NCBI RefSeq assembly: GCF_024622195.1
Contig: NZ_JANKBI010000005.1
Location: 186,001 to 250,000 of the forward strand
Source: Murimonas intestini
GTDB taxonomy: Bacteria > Bacillota > Clostridia > Lachnospirales > Lachnospiraceae
Direction: 5' to 3'
DNA: 64,000 nt
Position numbers and translations under genes: made by a program. A model generated the notes under the pieces. The model searched no databases, was not told the origin of the DNA, and saw only the letters and a list, made by a program, of their open reading frames with translations. Each line of letters begins with the position of its first letter. The stretch's first letter is position 1. This document shows positions 41,486 to 51,324 of this stretch, one piece after another.

Positions 41486-43816
41486 TTACATTTTTTCTTT
41501 ATAAATCATTGTTCTGCTCTTTCCATTATTTTTAGCTTCATACATAGCCATGTCCGCTTTCTTATACAATATTTCAAAATTTCTTCCGTGCTTGGGTGAA
41601 AATGCTATCCCAATGCTTATAGACAGCGGTACTTCAAGCTCTCTGGCCCCTGACATTTCCTCTATGGCGGCACAGACTCTCTGCCCCATCAGCTCAACCG
41701 TCTTCTCAGAGGGCACCCGGTGGACAAATGCCACAAATTCATCTCCCCCAAGACGGGCTACCACATCGTTTTCACGGAATATTCCCATAAGCACATCGGC
41801 AACCGCCCTCAGCAACTCATCTCCCGCCTGGTGCCCCAGCTTGTCGTTCACTTCTTTGAAGCCGTCCAGATCCATCATCAGAAGTCCGCTTAATGCAAAA
41901 CCGTTGAGCAGTATAGTCCCCTCTGCCCCCCTGTTGTCCTCCTCCGCTGAAAGTCTGTCATCAATCATGCGCATGGCAGCTGTCCTGTTGTAAAGTCCTG
42001 TCAGCTGGTCACGCTCCGACTCATACAGGAGAGCCAGCTCCTTTTTCTTCGTGGCATCTATATTTTTTGTATAGGAAAACGCGACTATATCTTCCGAACC
42101 AGGCTCTGTCAGAAGATTAACGGTACTCTCCACCCAAATATAATTCGTTTCCCCAGGCATTCTCAGCCTGAACTCTTCCTTTATTTCCCCGATCCCTTCT
42201 CTGTACATGGAGATCAGGTTCTCAGCATCCAGAAGCCCTGACACCCTCTCCTTATCCTTAGGATGCGCCAGCCTGCACATGCCTTCTATCAGCTTTTTAT
42301 CATATACAATACTCTTAAGCCCGGGCATGCAGTCCTTTTTTCCCCGTGTATATGAGAGCAGCTTTCTTTCTGTCAAGTTGACAGCCCAGACAGATAATGT
42401 TTCCGAGAGCATGGCCTGCCTGAACTTTTCCTCCTGGGCATATCTTTTTTCGATAGCTTTCTCTTCTGTAATATTTTCAATAGTACCTATGGCTTCAGTC
42501 TGCTTGTCATGCCCGTCATATGTCTGGGCCACTGAGACACGCAGCCAGTTTTCTTTTCCTGTCATCTCCGGCACGAGAAGCTCCGCTGTTCCCTGCTCCT
42601 GACCTTCTCTGATCTTTCTCAGAAGCTCTTCAAGCGTTTTTTCTCCTGCCTCTGATATTATTCCCTTCTCTCTCAATGTCCTGGATGGTTCTTTAATCGT
42701 CTCCTGCAGTACCTTCATCCCGCAGAATTCCAGCGTCAGCACATGTATCGTATCTTCCGGAATGTTGTATTCAAAGATTCCTGTATCTGTATGCTGAAGT
42801 GCCAACTCCAGCTTCCTGCTGCTGCTCTCCAGTTCTTTCTTGGATTCCAGGATAAGCTTCTGTGCCTTCCACATCCAGAATCCGAGAAAGGCCATGAGGA
42901 CCGCCAGCGCCAGTACTGTCTTTAACAATAACTGGAAAGCATTCATATTCAGTGAATCCCGGCTGCCTTTCACCACATCTGACGAAACCGCTGTTATGAT
43001 ATACCAGTCGTTGATCGTACTTGGGACGTAGCAGACTATCCGCTCCTGATTCCCGTATTTGACGGAAAATACGCCTGACTTCCGCTCTGCCACAGCGGAC
43101 TTCAGGTCTTCAAGTGATATTCCCATCCTGTCTGATGCTCCGAGAAATTCATAATAATCCCGGCTGCTCATAAGACTCTCCTCATGGCCTGTCTGCATAA
43201 TGATCTTTCCATCTGACTGGATCACATAAGAATAGCTGCGGCCTCCGAACCCTGAAAAATCCATCAGATCAACAAGAGTCTTTGTCAGAACTATGCCCGC
43301 AAGCACTCCCTCTGATGTCCCATCTTCTCCATATACAGGAGAATATATGCAGATAACGTCTTCATTATCCTCCTCCAGATGGTAGACTGCTGAGATGCCG
43401 CTTTTCGTCCCTGATACATCACTTCCGATCACATCTCTTATGCTGCAGTCACATATCCTGTCATCTCCGGCCTCATATTTGACATTCCAGTCCTTGTCAA
43501 GGAGCACTGCACTGTCAAACCTGCTCGACTTCATCATCTGGTCCATAATGACCTGTGCGTCTCCCTGATGCTGCCCTCCGCCAAGAGATGAGATCATACC
43601 CGCCGTATACTCTATTTTTCTCAGACCGTCTTCCAGCTTTTCATCCAGTCCATAGGCCGCCTGGTCCGCCACATCCTGAAGGTGCTCCCTGGCAATCTTC
43701 AGAACCTGTCTGCCGCCTCTGTTGGAAAAGTCAAAAAAACTGGCCAGAATAAAGATGACAACCAGTCCTGCGACTAAAATTACTTTGAATTTCTCCACTT
43801 TCCCTAAGACTTTCAT
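41486..43816 (-). CDS. Diguanylate cyclase with dCache and PAS-like sensor regions
   Basis: A 776-residue membrane-bound enzyme that makes cyclic di-GMP. Start at MKVLGKVEKFKV behind GGAGG; the longer frame lacks one. A first membrane helix (about 9-27), an extracellular dCache-like sensor (about 30-300), a second helix (about 305-325), PAS-like regions and a C-terminal GGDEF domain are seen. The active site GGDEF is at 690-694, and the inhibitory RxxD (REND) lies five residues before RLGGDEF, so product inhibition is likely. No EAL or HD-GYP domain. Input ligand unknown. Confidence 0.92.
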   Translation of the reverse strand: MKVLGKVEKFKVILVAGLVVIFILASFFDFSNRGGRQVLKIAREHLQDVADQAAYGLDEKLEDGLRKIEYTAGMISSLGGGQHQGDAQVIMDQMMKSSRFDSAVLLDKDWNVKYEAGDDRICDCSIRDVIGSDVSGTKSGISAVYHLEEDNEDVICIYSPVYGEDGTSEGVLAGIVLTKTLVDLMDFSGFGGRSYSYVIQSDGKIIMQTGHEESLMSSRDYYEFLGASDRMGISLEDLKSAVAERKSGVFSVKYGNQERIVCYVPSTINDWYIITAVSSDVVKGSRDSLNMNAFQLLLKTVLALAVLMAFLGFWMWKAQKLILESKKELESSSRKLELALQHTDTGIFEYNIPEDTIHVLTLEFCGMKVLQETIKEPSRTLREKGIISEAGEKTLEELLRKIREGQEQGTAELLVPEMTGKENWLRVSVAQTYDGHDKQTEAIGTIENITEEKAIEKRYAQEEKFRQAMLSETLSVWAVNLTERKLLSYTRGKKDCMPGLKSIVYDKKLIEGMCRLAHPKDKERVSGLLDAENLISMYREGIGEIKEEFRLRMPGETNYIWVESTVNLLTEPGSEDIVAFSYTKNIDATKKKELALLYESERDQLTGLYNRTAAMRMIDDRLSAEEDNRGAEGTILLNGFALSGLLMMDLDGFKEVNDKLGHQAGDELLRAVADVLMGIFRENDVVARLGGDEFVAFVHRVPSEKTVELMGQRVCAAIEEMSGARELEVPLSISIGIAFSPKHGRNFEILYKKADMAMYEAKNNGKSRTMIYKEKM

Positions 43817-43995
43817 AGTCCTGCCTCCATCCAGAAAGTGTATACGCTTTCTATTATAAACTTTATTATAACTGAACACCCCGCTTTCTTCAAGAGACAA
43901 GTCATCATCTCTTCTGCCGCCTTGTTCCTGGCATTAATGCGCCATGCAGTAACGCGCCCGGCATTTTCGAATACTGTATAGAGAGGTGATTAATT

Positions 43996-44535
43996 GTGTC
44001 TATATTATTGGCGCTTTTGATCGGTATCGCCGTGAACCTTGACAATTTTATTATAGGAATGAATATCGGTATGCGCCATCAGAAGCTAACTTTATTTTCA
44101 AATTTCCTCATAGGTCTGACTACCGGCATCTGTGCCTTTTTCTCTACCTATGCGGCGAAATTAATAGCAACATCCCTGATCGACTATACAAATGTAATAG
44201 GCGCTCTGGTTATGATACTTTTTGCTGTCTACTGCCTGTTAGACAGCCTGCGCGAGGATGAAAAAACTCTTCAGTACTCTGCTATGAAACTAAAAGATAC
44301 CCTGGTCCTTGGTTTTATACTGGCAATCAACTGTATTCCCCCGGCATTCAGCGCAGGTATCTTAAGCTTATCTGCCTGGTACGTGGCAGCCTTCTGCGCT
44401 CTCTTTTCTTTCGTGAGCATGTATGCCGGAAACCATCTGGGGCACAGCCTGACAAATAACCGTTTTCTGAAATTCCTTGCCCCGGCATCTTCCATTCTTC
44501 TTATTCTCATCGGACTGGGAGAACTATTTCTATAA
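43996..44535 (+). CDS. YtaF/MntP-like membrane transporter
   Basis: A 179-residue protein with six membrane helices, starting with GTG. Helix 1 carries NLDNFIIGMNIG, where the Asp corresponds to the metal-binding Asp of MntP-type manganese efflux pumps; a second half repeats the topology (FILAINCIPPAFSAG). YtaF is a sporulation-linked relative in Bacillus. Either efflux of manganese or a YtaF-like role is possible. A strong bidirectional terminator follows. Confidence 0.8.
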   Translation: MSILLALLIGIAVNLDNFIIGMNIGMRHQKLTLFSNFLIGLTTGICAFFSTYAAKLIATSLIDYTNVIGALVMILFAVYCLLDSLREDEKTLQYSAMKLKDTLVLGFILAINCIPPAFSAGILSLSAWYVAAFCALFSFVSMYAGNHLGHSLTNNRFLKFLAPASSILLILIGLGELFL

Positions 44536-44536
44536 A

Positions 44537-44585
44537 AAAAATACGGTTTACCAAGGGCATCTGTCCCTGGTAAACCGTATTTTTT
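44537..44585. terminator. Bidirectional terminator
   Basis: ATACGGTTTACC (44541-44552) pairs with GGTAAACCGTAT (44569-44580), plus inner AGGG/CCCT. An A-run precedes and a T-run follows, so it ends both the plus-strand transporter gene and the minus-strand lipoprotein gene (whose stop codon lies in the T-run). Confidence 0.9.
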
Positions 44586-45084
44586 ATCCTATTTTTTTCC
44601 ATTCACCGCCGTCAGCGCTGATACTCAGGCTGATCTTCGTCTTGTCAGTCGCCACCAGCCTCAGCCTTGTCTTTCCGGGAGAAAGGGAGAAGCCTGCCCC
44701 AAAGCCTTCCTCACCGCTGCCTGATGTGCCGTCCTTTTCCATCATTACAGATGTATTGCCGTCATTATCTACCACCACAAGCTTTGCCTTACCGTTCTCC
44801 ACATTGATACTCCCGGACATGGAAACACTCATGTCTTTGTCAGTATCCACTTCCCATATGGTGGCAATACCGCCAAATTCCATCTCAGCTTCATAGCGGT
44901 TTAAATCACTGTCCACCTTTTGCACCGAACTTTCCATATTAAATGTTCCACCCTGGTTTTTATAAGATTCTTCATCATTGTAGATCTTGTCAATGATACT
45001 GCTGTTCCGTGTGCCTAAACCAGCGCATCCTGTAAACGCCATCATAAATGCGGCCAAAATAGCTATTAACTTCACTTTACTCAC
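44584..45084 (-). CDS. Putative lipoprotein of unknown function
   Basis: 166 residues starting with GTG (GGGGAG six bases before). A type II signal peptide ends in the lipobox TGC near residue 20 (AAFMMAFTGCAGLG). The mature protein has a charged helical start, then beta-rich sequence with Gly-rich FGAGFSLSPGKTRLRLVATD. No family recognised. It is transcribed convergently with the YtaF-like gene and shares its terminator. Confidence 0.75.
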   Translation of the reverse strand: MSKVKLIAILAAFMMAFTGCAGLGTRNSSIIDKIYNDEESYKNQGGTFNMESSVQKVDSDLNRYEAEMEFGGIATIWEVDTDKDMSVSMSGSINVENGKAKLVVVDNDGNTSVMMEKDGTSGSGEEGFGAGFSLSPGKTRLRLVATDKTKISLSISADGGEWKKIG

Positions 45085-45195
45085 CTTTTTCTCCCCTTTT
45101 CTTACGTACTGTCTCCATTTTCCAGTAAATATATATGTCACACATTATACTACAAATTTCGTATCAGTGCATCAGAAATTTTTTATACGGCAAAA

Positions 45196-45222
45196 AAGGC
45201 CTCATCTTAAAAGATGGGCCTT
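45196..45222 (-). terminator. Terminator of the URO-D family gene
   Basis: AAGGCC...GGCCTT with an inner ATCTT/AAGAT pairing (45196-45222), followed on the minus strand by six T. It is 24 bp after the stop of the URO-D family gene. Confidence 0.85.
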
Positions 45223-45245
45223 ATGTATTTGGCGGATCTGCCGCT

Positions 45246-46280
45246 CTATAGTCTTGTGGCTTCCTCGAACAGCGCTTTCACATTTGCCGGGGGAATGTCC
45301 GGCATGATTGCTTCATGGCTGGGAGATATAATGAGTCCTGTGGGGAATATCTCTCTGAGTTCCTTTACTTTTGCCTTCACTTCCTCAGGAGTCCCGTTTA
45401 CCAGCAGGTTCTGTGTGTCCACGCCTCCGCAGAAGGAGATCCTGCCGTCAAATTTTTCTTTCAGATTCCCGGCATCCATGCCCGCTGCCAGAGCCTGAAT
45501 GGGATGGATGGCGTCCACTCCCGCTTCTATCAGCCTGGGTATGATCTCCACTATGGACCCGCAGGAATGATAGATCACCTTCAGCCCATAGCTGTGAGCC
45601 TGCTCAACAAGCTTTCTGCAGCCCGGCATAACGAATTCCTCCGCCATAGCAGGCGAAATCATGGGGCCTCTCTGGCTGCCCATATCATTTCCTATCAGAA
45701 CTGCATTGAGCCTTCCCTTTGTAGCCTCATAAAATATCTCATTGGCCTTCAGATAAAAATCAACTATCTTATCATCTACTGCCTTATATATCTCAGGATT
45801 GGCTATCATGTTCATAAGGGCTGTCTGCATGCCGAAGGAGGCGCACGCATCCTGGAAATGACAGCACCATATCATACCTATCGCAGCTTTGTCAGCAGGC
45901 GCCATGTCCACACGCCTCCTGCATTCCTCTTTGTCTATAAACTTCTCCGGGTCCGGCCATTCAAAAAAGTCCAGATCTTCCAATTCTTCCGCATCCTTGA
46001 AGCAGCCGTCCGCTGTCAGCGTCCTGTTCTCAGAATCAGTATTTCCATCCATATACCAGTCAAACGCCGCATAGATGGCATCTGCATTGGGTGACCTGTA
46101 AGGCACCTCCACAGAGTAGAAGTCATCTCCTATGGCCAGCTTCAGTTCATGCAGGCTGTTTACCCCATAATATTCAAAAAGTGCAGGCTGTGATTTGATA
46201 TCCGGCATCCCAAGCCATGCAGCCGGCCTGTCTACAGGTCTTCTTTCGATTGTTGCATAAAAACGTTCTAAACTGTTCAT
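45246..46280 (-). CDS. Uroporphyrinogen decarboxylase family protein (MtaA-like)
   Basis: A 344-residue TIM-barrel protein of the URO-D superfamily. VIYHSCGSIVEIIPRLIEAGVDAIHPIQ and FCGGVD supply the His-x-Cys...Cys zinc site of MtaA/MtbA-type corrinoid methyltransferases, which true HemE lacks. It therefore probably moves methyl groups between a corrinoid protein and a thiol acceptor. No corrinoid protein gene is nearby, so it is an orphan here. GGAGG precedes the ATG. Confidence 0.85.
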   Translation of the reverse strand: MNSLERFYATIERRPVDRPAAWLGMPDIKSQPALFEYYGVNSLHELKLAIGDDFYSVEVPYRSPNADAIYAAFDWYMDGNTDSENRTLTADGCFKDAEELEDLDFFEWPDPEKFIDKEECRRRVDMAPADKAAIGMIWCCHFQDACASFGMQTALMNMIANPEIYKAVDDKIVDFYLKANEIFYEATKGRLNAVLIGNDMGSQRGPMISPAMAEEFVMPGCRKLVEQAHSYGLKVIYHSCGSIVEIIPRLIEAGVDAIHPIQALAAGMDAGNLKEKFDGRISFCGGVDTQNLLVNGTPEEVKAKVKELREIFPTGLIISPSHEAIMPDIPPANVKALFEEATRL

Positions 46281-46451
46281 TCTCCATACCTCCGCAATTT
46301 CCGCACCCGTCCGGCATTCAATTTCCGGCAGGATTGATATTAATCATCATATCATACCGGAAAAATGTAAAATATAGATTATACGCAGAAAAATATAGAC
46401 GAAATGCAGAAATTAAGTAACTGCGGCTGTCTGGACTGTCTGGGGAATCTG

Positions 46452-49400
46452 CTACAGACGCCCCCCGCTGCCCAGAAGATCCATGATCTCCTCCTTTGTG
46501 AAGCTTCCGCTCTTTAACTCTTCACCTGAGAGCACCTTATCCGCCAGTTCTTTTTTCCTGTTCTGCAGTTCAATGATTTTTTCTTCTATAGTGCCCTGAG
46601 CCACCAGCTTGTAGACCGTGACCACATTTTTCTGTCCGATACGGTGGGCCCTGTCAGTGGCCTGATTTTCTGCCGCCGCATTCCACCAGGGGTCGTAGTG
46701 GAGGACCATATCGGCAGCTGTCAGATTCAGTCCCGTGCCGCCTGCTTTCAGGGAGATACAGAATACATTTGTATCATCCTGGTTGAAGCGTTCTACAAGA
46801 TCCCTTCTCTTCTCCTTGCTTGTGCTGCCTGTCAGTTTATAGAAGCTGATATTCTTCTGGGCCAGCTTCTCTGTGATCAGCTCCAGCATGGAGGTAAACT
46901 GGGAAAACAGCAGCAGCTTATGACCGCCTGCCACTGCATTTTCTATCAATTCCAGACACAGCTCCAGCTTAGCTGAATCCCCCTTATATCCCTCATAGAG
47001 CAGGGAAGGAGCACAGCAGAGCTGGCGCAGCTTTGTCAGTTCTGCCAGCATAAGGATCTGTGATTTTGAGAAATCCTCATCAGACTGCCCTGATATCTGT
47101 ATCAGTATCTTCTGCACATGGGCGTCGTAGAGCTGCTTCTGTTCACCGGACATCATGGCATATGCCACTTTTTCTATCTTGTCAGGCAGATCTCCCAGAA
47201 CATCCTTTTTCAGCCTTCTCAGCACAAACGGACGGATCATTTTCTGCAGCCTCACCATCGCTTCCTCATTCCCGTCCCTGACAATAGGCGTCTCCAGCTG
47301 CTCCCTGAACCGTGTATAGCTGTAGAGGAATCCCGGCATGAGATAATCAAAAATGCTCCACAGTTCACTCAGGGCATTCTCCACAGGCGTACCTGTCAGG
47401 GCCAGCCTGAATTCTGCCTGGATCTGTTTTACTGATCTGGCGCCCTGGGTAGTATGGTTTTTAATAAACTGTGCTTCATCGATCACTTCGGCAAAAAACG
47501 GGATCCTGCTGTAGATATCTATATCTCTGCGCAGCAGGTCATAAGATGTGATCAGTATCTCGTTGTCTGCCGCAGATTCTATAATTTCCTGCCTCTGCTC
47601 TCTCGTTCCGGTCACTGCAGAAACTGCAAGCGACGGTGCAAAACGCCCGAATTCACTGAGCCAGTTATATACAAGTGAGGCCGGCGCCACTATGAGGGAA
47701 CGTTTCATCCCGCCCTCCTGCTGTTCGGATAAAAGGAAAGTAATGACCTGAAGTGTCTTTCCCAGTCCCATATCGTCTGCCAGTATACCGCCGAAGCCAT
47801 TGCGGCACAATGTCTTGATCCACAGAAAACCTCTCTTCTGGTATTCCCTGAGCACAGCATTCAGCCCCTGGGGTATCTCAAAATCATTGTCCTCCACTGT
47901 CTTCATATTCCTGATAAGTGCTCTGAAATCCCTGTTCTTCACAAATTGGACAGACTGCTCCTCCCTGAGCTCTTCATCCAGATAGAGGGCCCTGTATTTT
48001 GGCACAACGGCTGTCCCTTTTAACAGGCCTTCCGGTTTTAGCTGAAGTCCTTCCTGTATCTCACTTAAAATGCGGATACCGTCCTCATCCATATTCAGGA
48101 AATCCCCATTTTTCATCCTGAAGTATTTTTTTCTCCTGTCATACCTGGACAGCACCGCCACAAGCTCCTCCATGGCCATTCCCTCACAGTCCAGCTCCAG
48201 ATCCATCATGCCTCCTGACAATGATACTCCCACAGACACCTTGGGGGAGGGCAGCAGTCTGACAGATTTGAGTTTATCTGATATAAACACTTCCCCTGTC
48301 TCCTGAAGCGCCTCCATCCCATCCATCAAAAAACTGTATATCGCGTCCTCTCCCTGGAGTACCATCTGCCGGGCCTCTTCATCATAAGCCATAAAATACT
48401 CCCTCACTGTGCTGTCTGCCTCCAGCTCACGCCTTATATCCCTGCCTGCCATCCTTCTGATATCTCTTGAATCTGCAAATACATTATACTTCTGCTCTCC
48501 ATAGCACGCCATGAGACGGCAGCTTATCATATCCTTCTGAGGCAGATCCAGGTATATCTCAAATTCTACCTTCGGCGGAAGGAAGTTTGCCGGTTCAATC
48601 CCTTCCTTTCTTACAGGAATCATACTTTCTATAGAAGGAAGCACATTCTGAAAAAATCCCGGAAGGTCTTCCTCTGCAACCTGACACTTCCCATGTGTCC
48701 TCATTGTCATGAAATACAGGAATTTTTCCATTTTCCTGAGTTTCGCCATACTCACCCTGTAAGCTATGCCATTATAGAAATACCAGCTGTAATTCTTTCC
48801 CTCAAAACTGGGATACATGTTCATCTGAAGGCTGATACCCCCGTCAGCCCTTGTTATGCTCACATCCCAGGGAGGGATTTTATCTTCAATTTCCCACAGC
48901 CCGCTGACTTCTTTGCTGAGCGTCATCCAAAAAGGGCGGCCCATCAACGCTGCCATAAAATCATCTGCATTCCTCTTATTAATATTGATATAGCGGTCAT
49001 CTGAATATGACTGGTATCTGCCATACGGAGTCCTGTAATAAAATCCGCCTCCCCCCGCATTTTCCACAAGAAACTGGGCCATCTTCCTGCTGCCCGGCTC
49101 AAACGCTCCAATACAGTGAAGAAAAGTAAGCTGCGCCCCATAGGATACCGTCTCCAGATTTTCGATGGCGGCTGCCATTTTTGAAATACTCCGCAGCACA
49201 TACATCCGCGATATCCCAATCTTAAACTCTGCCTGCATATAGCTTCCCCTGAACTCTATATGGGGCTCGAGCTTTACCTGCCCCATAGAAGCCTCCGGCA
49301 GATAAGAAGCCGTATCCTGAATAGAATACTCAGAGATCAGTTCCCCCAGTCCCGGTGTAGTCCTGAACTTCTTTGCCGGCTCCGGGGCTTTTTCCTGCCT

Positions 49401-49850
49401 TGCTCCATCAATCCCGGCCGTGCGCCTCAGAAGCTCATCAACTCCCCGCTTCACATTCTTCCCTCCAAGAAGCTTGTCCAGCTCCTGCAGTTTCTTTTCC
49501 TTTGCCGCAGTTTCTGAAGAATTCCACGGCAGCTCCATGTCTTTCCCGTTCTCCTTTTTATCCTGCAGATAAGCGAGAAGCACGGCAACACAGTGCTTGC
49601 ACAGACCGCTGTACGCTGAATGGGCCGGACACTCGCAGCTGTGGCTGGTTATTTTTTCCTGACCGTCTAAATGTATCTTAACATGATAGTCATTTAAATA
49701 ACTTCCCTCTACATCTGCTTCTATGATTATGTCATCAGCACTGCCATTTTGACGGCAAAGCTCTGACACCTTTCCCTTTTTAAATACGCCGGCCCCTTTA
49801 GAAAACGTCGAGTGCACTGTCCTTCTCTCTATACTTTCCCTTGTCAACAT
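46452..49850 (-). CDS. SNF2-family helicase with SWIM zinc finger
   Basis: A protein of 1132 residues from the ATG of MLTRESIERR (AAAGGG eight bases before); an ATG seven codons upstream is an alternative. The N-terminal SWIM zinc finger (CECPAHSAYSGLCKHC) binds nucleic acid, a long middle region follows, and the SNF2 ATPase fills the C-terminal part: DDMGLGKT, VIDEAQFIKN, LTGTPVENALSELWSIF, and helicase C-terminal SLKAGGTGLNLTAAD with QATDRAHRIGQ. Typical of Firmicute HepA/YqhH-like Swi2/Snf2 proteins that remodel nucleic-acid complexes. Specific role unknown. Confidence 0.93.
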   Translation of the reverse strand: MLTRESIERRTVHSTFSKGAGVFKKGKVSELCRQNGSADDIIIEADVEGSYLNDYHVKIHLDGQEKITSHSCECPAHSAYSGLCKHCVAVLLAYLQDKKENGKDMELPWNSSETAAKEKKLQELDKLLGGKNVKRGVDELLRRTAGIDGARQEKAPEPAKKFRTTPGLGELISEYSIQDTASYLPEASMGQVKLEPHIEFRGSYMQAEFKIGISRMYVLRSISKMAAAIENLETVSYGAQLTFLHCIGAFEPGSRKMAQFLVENAGGGGFYYRTPYGRYQSYSDDRYININKRNADDFMAALMGRPFWMTLSKEVSGLWEIEDKIPPWDVSITRADGGISLQMNMYPSFEGKNYSWYFYNGIAYRVSMAKLRKMEKFLYFMTMRTHGKCQVAEEDLPGFFQNVLPSIESMIPVRKEGIEPANFLPPKVEFEIYLDLPQKDMISCRLMACYGEQKYNVFADSRDIRRMAGRDIRRELEADSTVREYFMAYDEEARQMVLQGEDAIYSFLMDGMEALQETGEVFISDKLKSVRLLPSPKVSVGVSLSGGMMDLELDCEGMAMEELVAVLSRYDRRKKYFRMKNGDFLNMDEDGIRILSEIQEGLQLKPEGLLKGTAVVPKYRALYLDEELREEQSVQFVKNRDFRALIRNMKTVEDNDFEIPQGLNAVLREYQKRGFLWIKTLCRNGFGGILADDMGLGKTLQVITFLLSEQQEGGMKRSLIVAPASLVYNWLSEFGRFAPSLAVSAVTGTREQRQEIIESAADNEILITSYDLLRRDIDIYSRIPFFAEVIDEAQFIKNHTTQGARSVKQIQAEFRLALTGTPVENALSELWSIFDYLMPGFLYSYTRFREQLETPIVRDGNEEAMVRLQKMIRPFVLRRLKKDVLGDLPDKIEKVAYAMMSGEQKQLYDAHVQKILIQISGQSDEDFSKSQILMLAELTKLRQLCCAPSLLYEGYKGDSAKLELCLELIENAVAGGHKLLLFSQFTSMLELITEKLAQKNISFYKLTGSTSKEKRRDLVERFNQDDTNVFCISLKAGGTGLNLTAADMVLHYDPWWNAAAENQATDRAHRIGQKNVVTVYKLVAQGTIEEKIIELQNRKKELADKVLSGEELKSGSFTKEEIMDLLGSGGRL

Positions 49851-49944
49851 CCTATCTGCCCTTTCTGTCATTTCCTTTCCAAAAACCAGTGGTTCTTATA
49901 ATCATATGTAACTGTTCAGTCCCTTCACAGTTACATTTTCTTAC

Positions 49945-49969
49945 GGTCTGTGCAGTAAATGCACAGACC
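49945..49969. promoter_or_regulatory. Perfect inverted repeat before the SNF2 gene
   Basis: GGTCTGTGCA (49945-49954) and TGCACAGACC (49960-49969) form a 10-bp perfect dyad with a 5-base centre. It lies between the lipoprotein stop (50083) and the SNF2 start. No T-tract follows on either strand, so an operator is as likely as a terminator. The rest of 49851-50082 shows nothing else. Confidence 0.5.
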
Positions 49970-50082
49970 TGCTGAATAATTACAATCATATCATAATTCA
50001 TATTTATATTCACTACCAATTTAATGTACCACTGTATGATGCTGTTATATGATGCTGACACCTGCCGGAGCATTTGAAAAGA

Positions 50083-51081
50083 TCAGCTGTGCTGTCTTTT
50101 CTCCGCCGCTATTTCCTGTTTCATCACTATTCCATCCGGCGCCTGGGTATAGATGCTGATATAATTTTCATCTTCTCCTAAATTAAACAATTCTCTCTCT
50201 GCGCTCTCATCCTCCTGGCTATAATACTCTGCTATGATATATGATGTTTCATCCTCTATTTTCAGTACGCCAGATGCCTTTGGCCCCTCTGCTGAGGTCT
50301 CTTTAATTACCCGGTTATTTTCGTCCATCTGGATAATAGTACATTTGCTGCCGGCATCCTTTCCCTGTATTGTAATACTCACCTCTGACCTGGTCTCCCT
50401 CTGTCCATCCTCTGCATCAGAAGAAAATTCCCCTGCCCGGTCCTGCTGCCCGTCTCCTGACGATACTGTATATGTCTCCGAGAGCTGCATATTTAAAGAA
50501 ACACCTGAAGCCATCTGCCCGCTAACCCCTGTCCCCGCCTTCAGGTAAACGGACCCGTCAGGGCATTGGTACACAGGATTGCAGTAAAACTGCGGGCTGT
50601 CCTTGCCTGAATAGTAGATGACTCCTTCCAGTTTTATAGAATTCCCTGATGTAAAATGTGCATCTGAGATCTCCGGTCCCTGCCGGGCAGTAACCAGGTC
50701 TTCTCCTGAGCCGTCCTCTGACTTGACAAGAGGCATGAAAAACGGAATCCCTTCTATCCCCTCAAATACATATTCTGGCGTTCCCTGACCGTCTTTTTTC
50801 TCCAGGGCTGCATAGATCCTCCCCCGGTACTCCTCTCCTTGTTCCGGGCCGACTGTGAGACTGCCCTTCTCCAGCAGGCCTGCATGATCATTTAAATAGC
50901 CTTCCATATCAAATAAGTCCAGGTATTCCCGCGTAATATAGGCCCCTATTAGTCTGTCAGGCCCCAAAGCCTCCTGCCTTTCTTCCCGGGCCAGGCTGCA
51001 TCCCCCAAGAAACACTGACATGGCCAGCAGGATAAGACCTGCCATTCTGCCTTCCCGCCTCCTGATCATGTTATTTTTCAT
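50083..51081 (-). CDS. Putative lipoprotein of unknown function
   Basis: 332 residues from the ATG that overlaps the HTH gene stop by a few bases. A basic start (MKNNMIRRREGR) and hydrophobic core end in lipobox GGC (SVFLGGCSLA). The mature protein is acidic and hydrophilic, with a Ser/Gly/Asp-rich stretch around residues 205-235. No family recognised. Translational coupling to the HTH gene and membrane-protein gene upstream suggests a three-gene envelope-related unit. Confidence 0.75.
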   Translation of the reverse strand: MKNNMIRRREGRMAGLILLAMSVFLGGCSLAREERQEALGPDRLIGAYITREYLDLFDMEGYLNDHAGLLEKGSLTVGPEQGEEYRGRIYAALEKKDGQGTPEYVFEGIEGIPFFMPLVKSEDGSGEDLVTARQGPEISDAHFTSGNSIKLEGVIYYSGKDSPQFYCNPVYQCPDGSVYLKAGTGVSGQMASGVSLNMQLSETYTVSSGDGQQDRAGEFSSDAEDGQRETRSEVSITIQGKDAGSKCTIIQMDENNRVIKETSAEGPKASGVLKIEDETSYIIAEYYSQEDESAERELFNLGEDENYISIYTQAPDGIVMKQEIAAEKRQHS

Positions 51082-51307
51082 CCTCGTCATCCCCTTCCTC
51101 CAGAACACCGTCAAACTTCAGTATATCTCCCACATCACATTCCAGGTAGTAGCATATTTTATTTATAGTGGAAAATCTGACGCCCTTCGCCCTGCCGCTC
51201 CTCAGGATAGAGAGATTGGCCTCTGTGATCCCTATCATCCTGCAGAGCTCCTTTGACGTCATATTCCTCTCTTTCAAGATTTCCTCCAGATACACACGAA
51301 TGGCCAT
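51071..51307 (-). CDS. Helix-turn-helix regulator, YozG-like
   Basis: A 78-residue single-domain Cro/C1-type protein: VYLEEILKERNMTSKELCRMIGITEANLSILRSGRAKGVRFSTINKIC... covers the HTH (about 15-60), followed by an acidic tail. It resembles the small YozG-type regulators encoded next to a membrane protein in Firmicutes. It lies 17 bp after the membrane-protein gene and overlaps the lipoprotein start. It is the best candidate to bind the dyads at 52235-52297. Confidence 0.88.
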   Translation of the reverse strand: MAIRVYLEEILKERNMTSKELCRMIGITEANLSILRSGRAKGVRFSTINKICYYLECDVGDILKFDGVLEEGDDEDEK

Positions 51308-51324
51308 CTGCCTGCCCCCCTTGC

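Noticed and set aside
43901..43995. Manganese (yybP-ykoY) riboswitch before the YtaF/MntP-like gene
   Set aside because: The 95-bp gap is short and lacks the conserved loop sequences of that riboswitch.
45315..46094. Plus-strand open frame of 259 codons opposite the URO-D family gene
   Set aside because: It is entirely inside a well-supported gene and has no recognisable motif.
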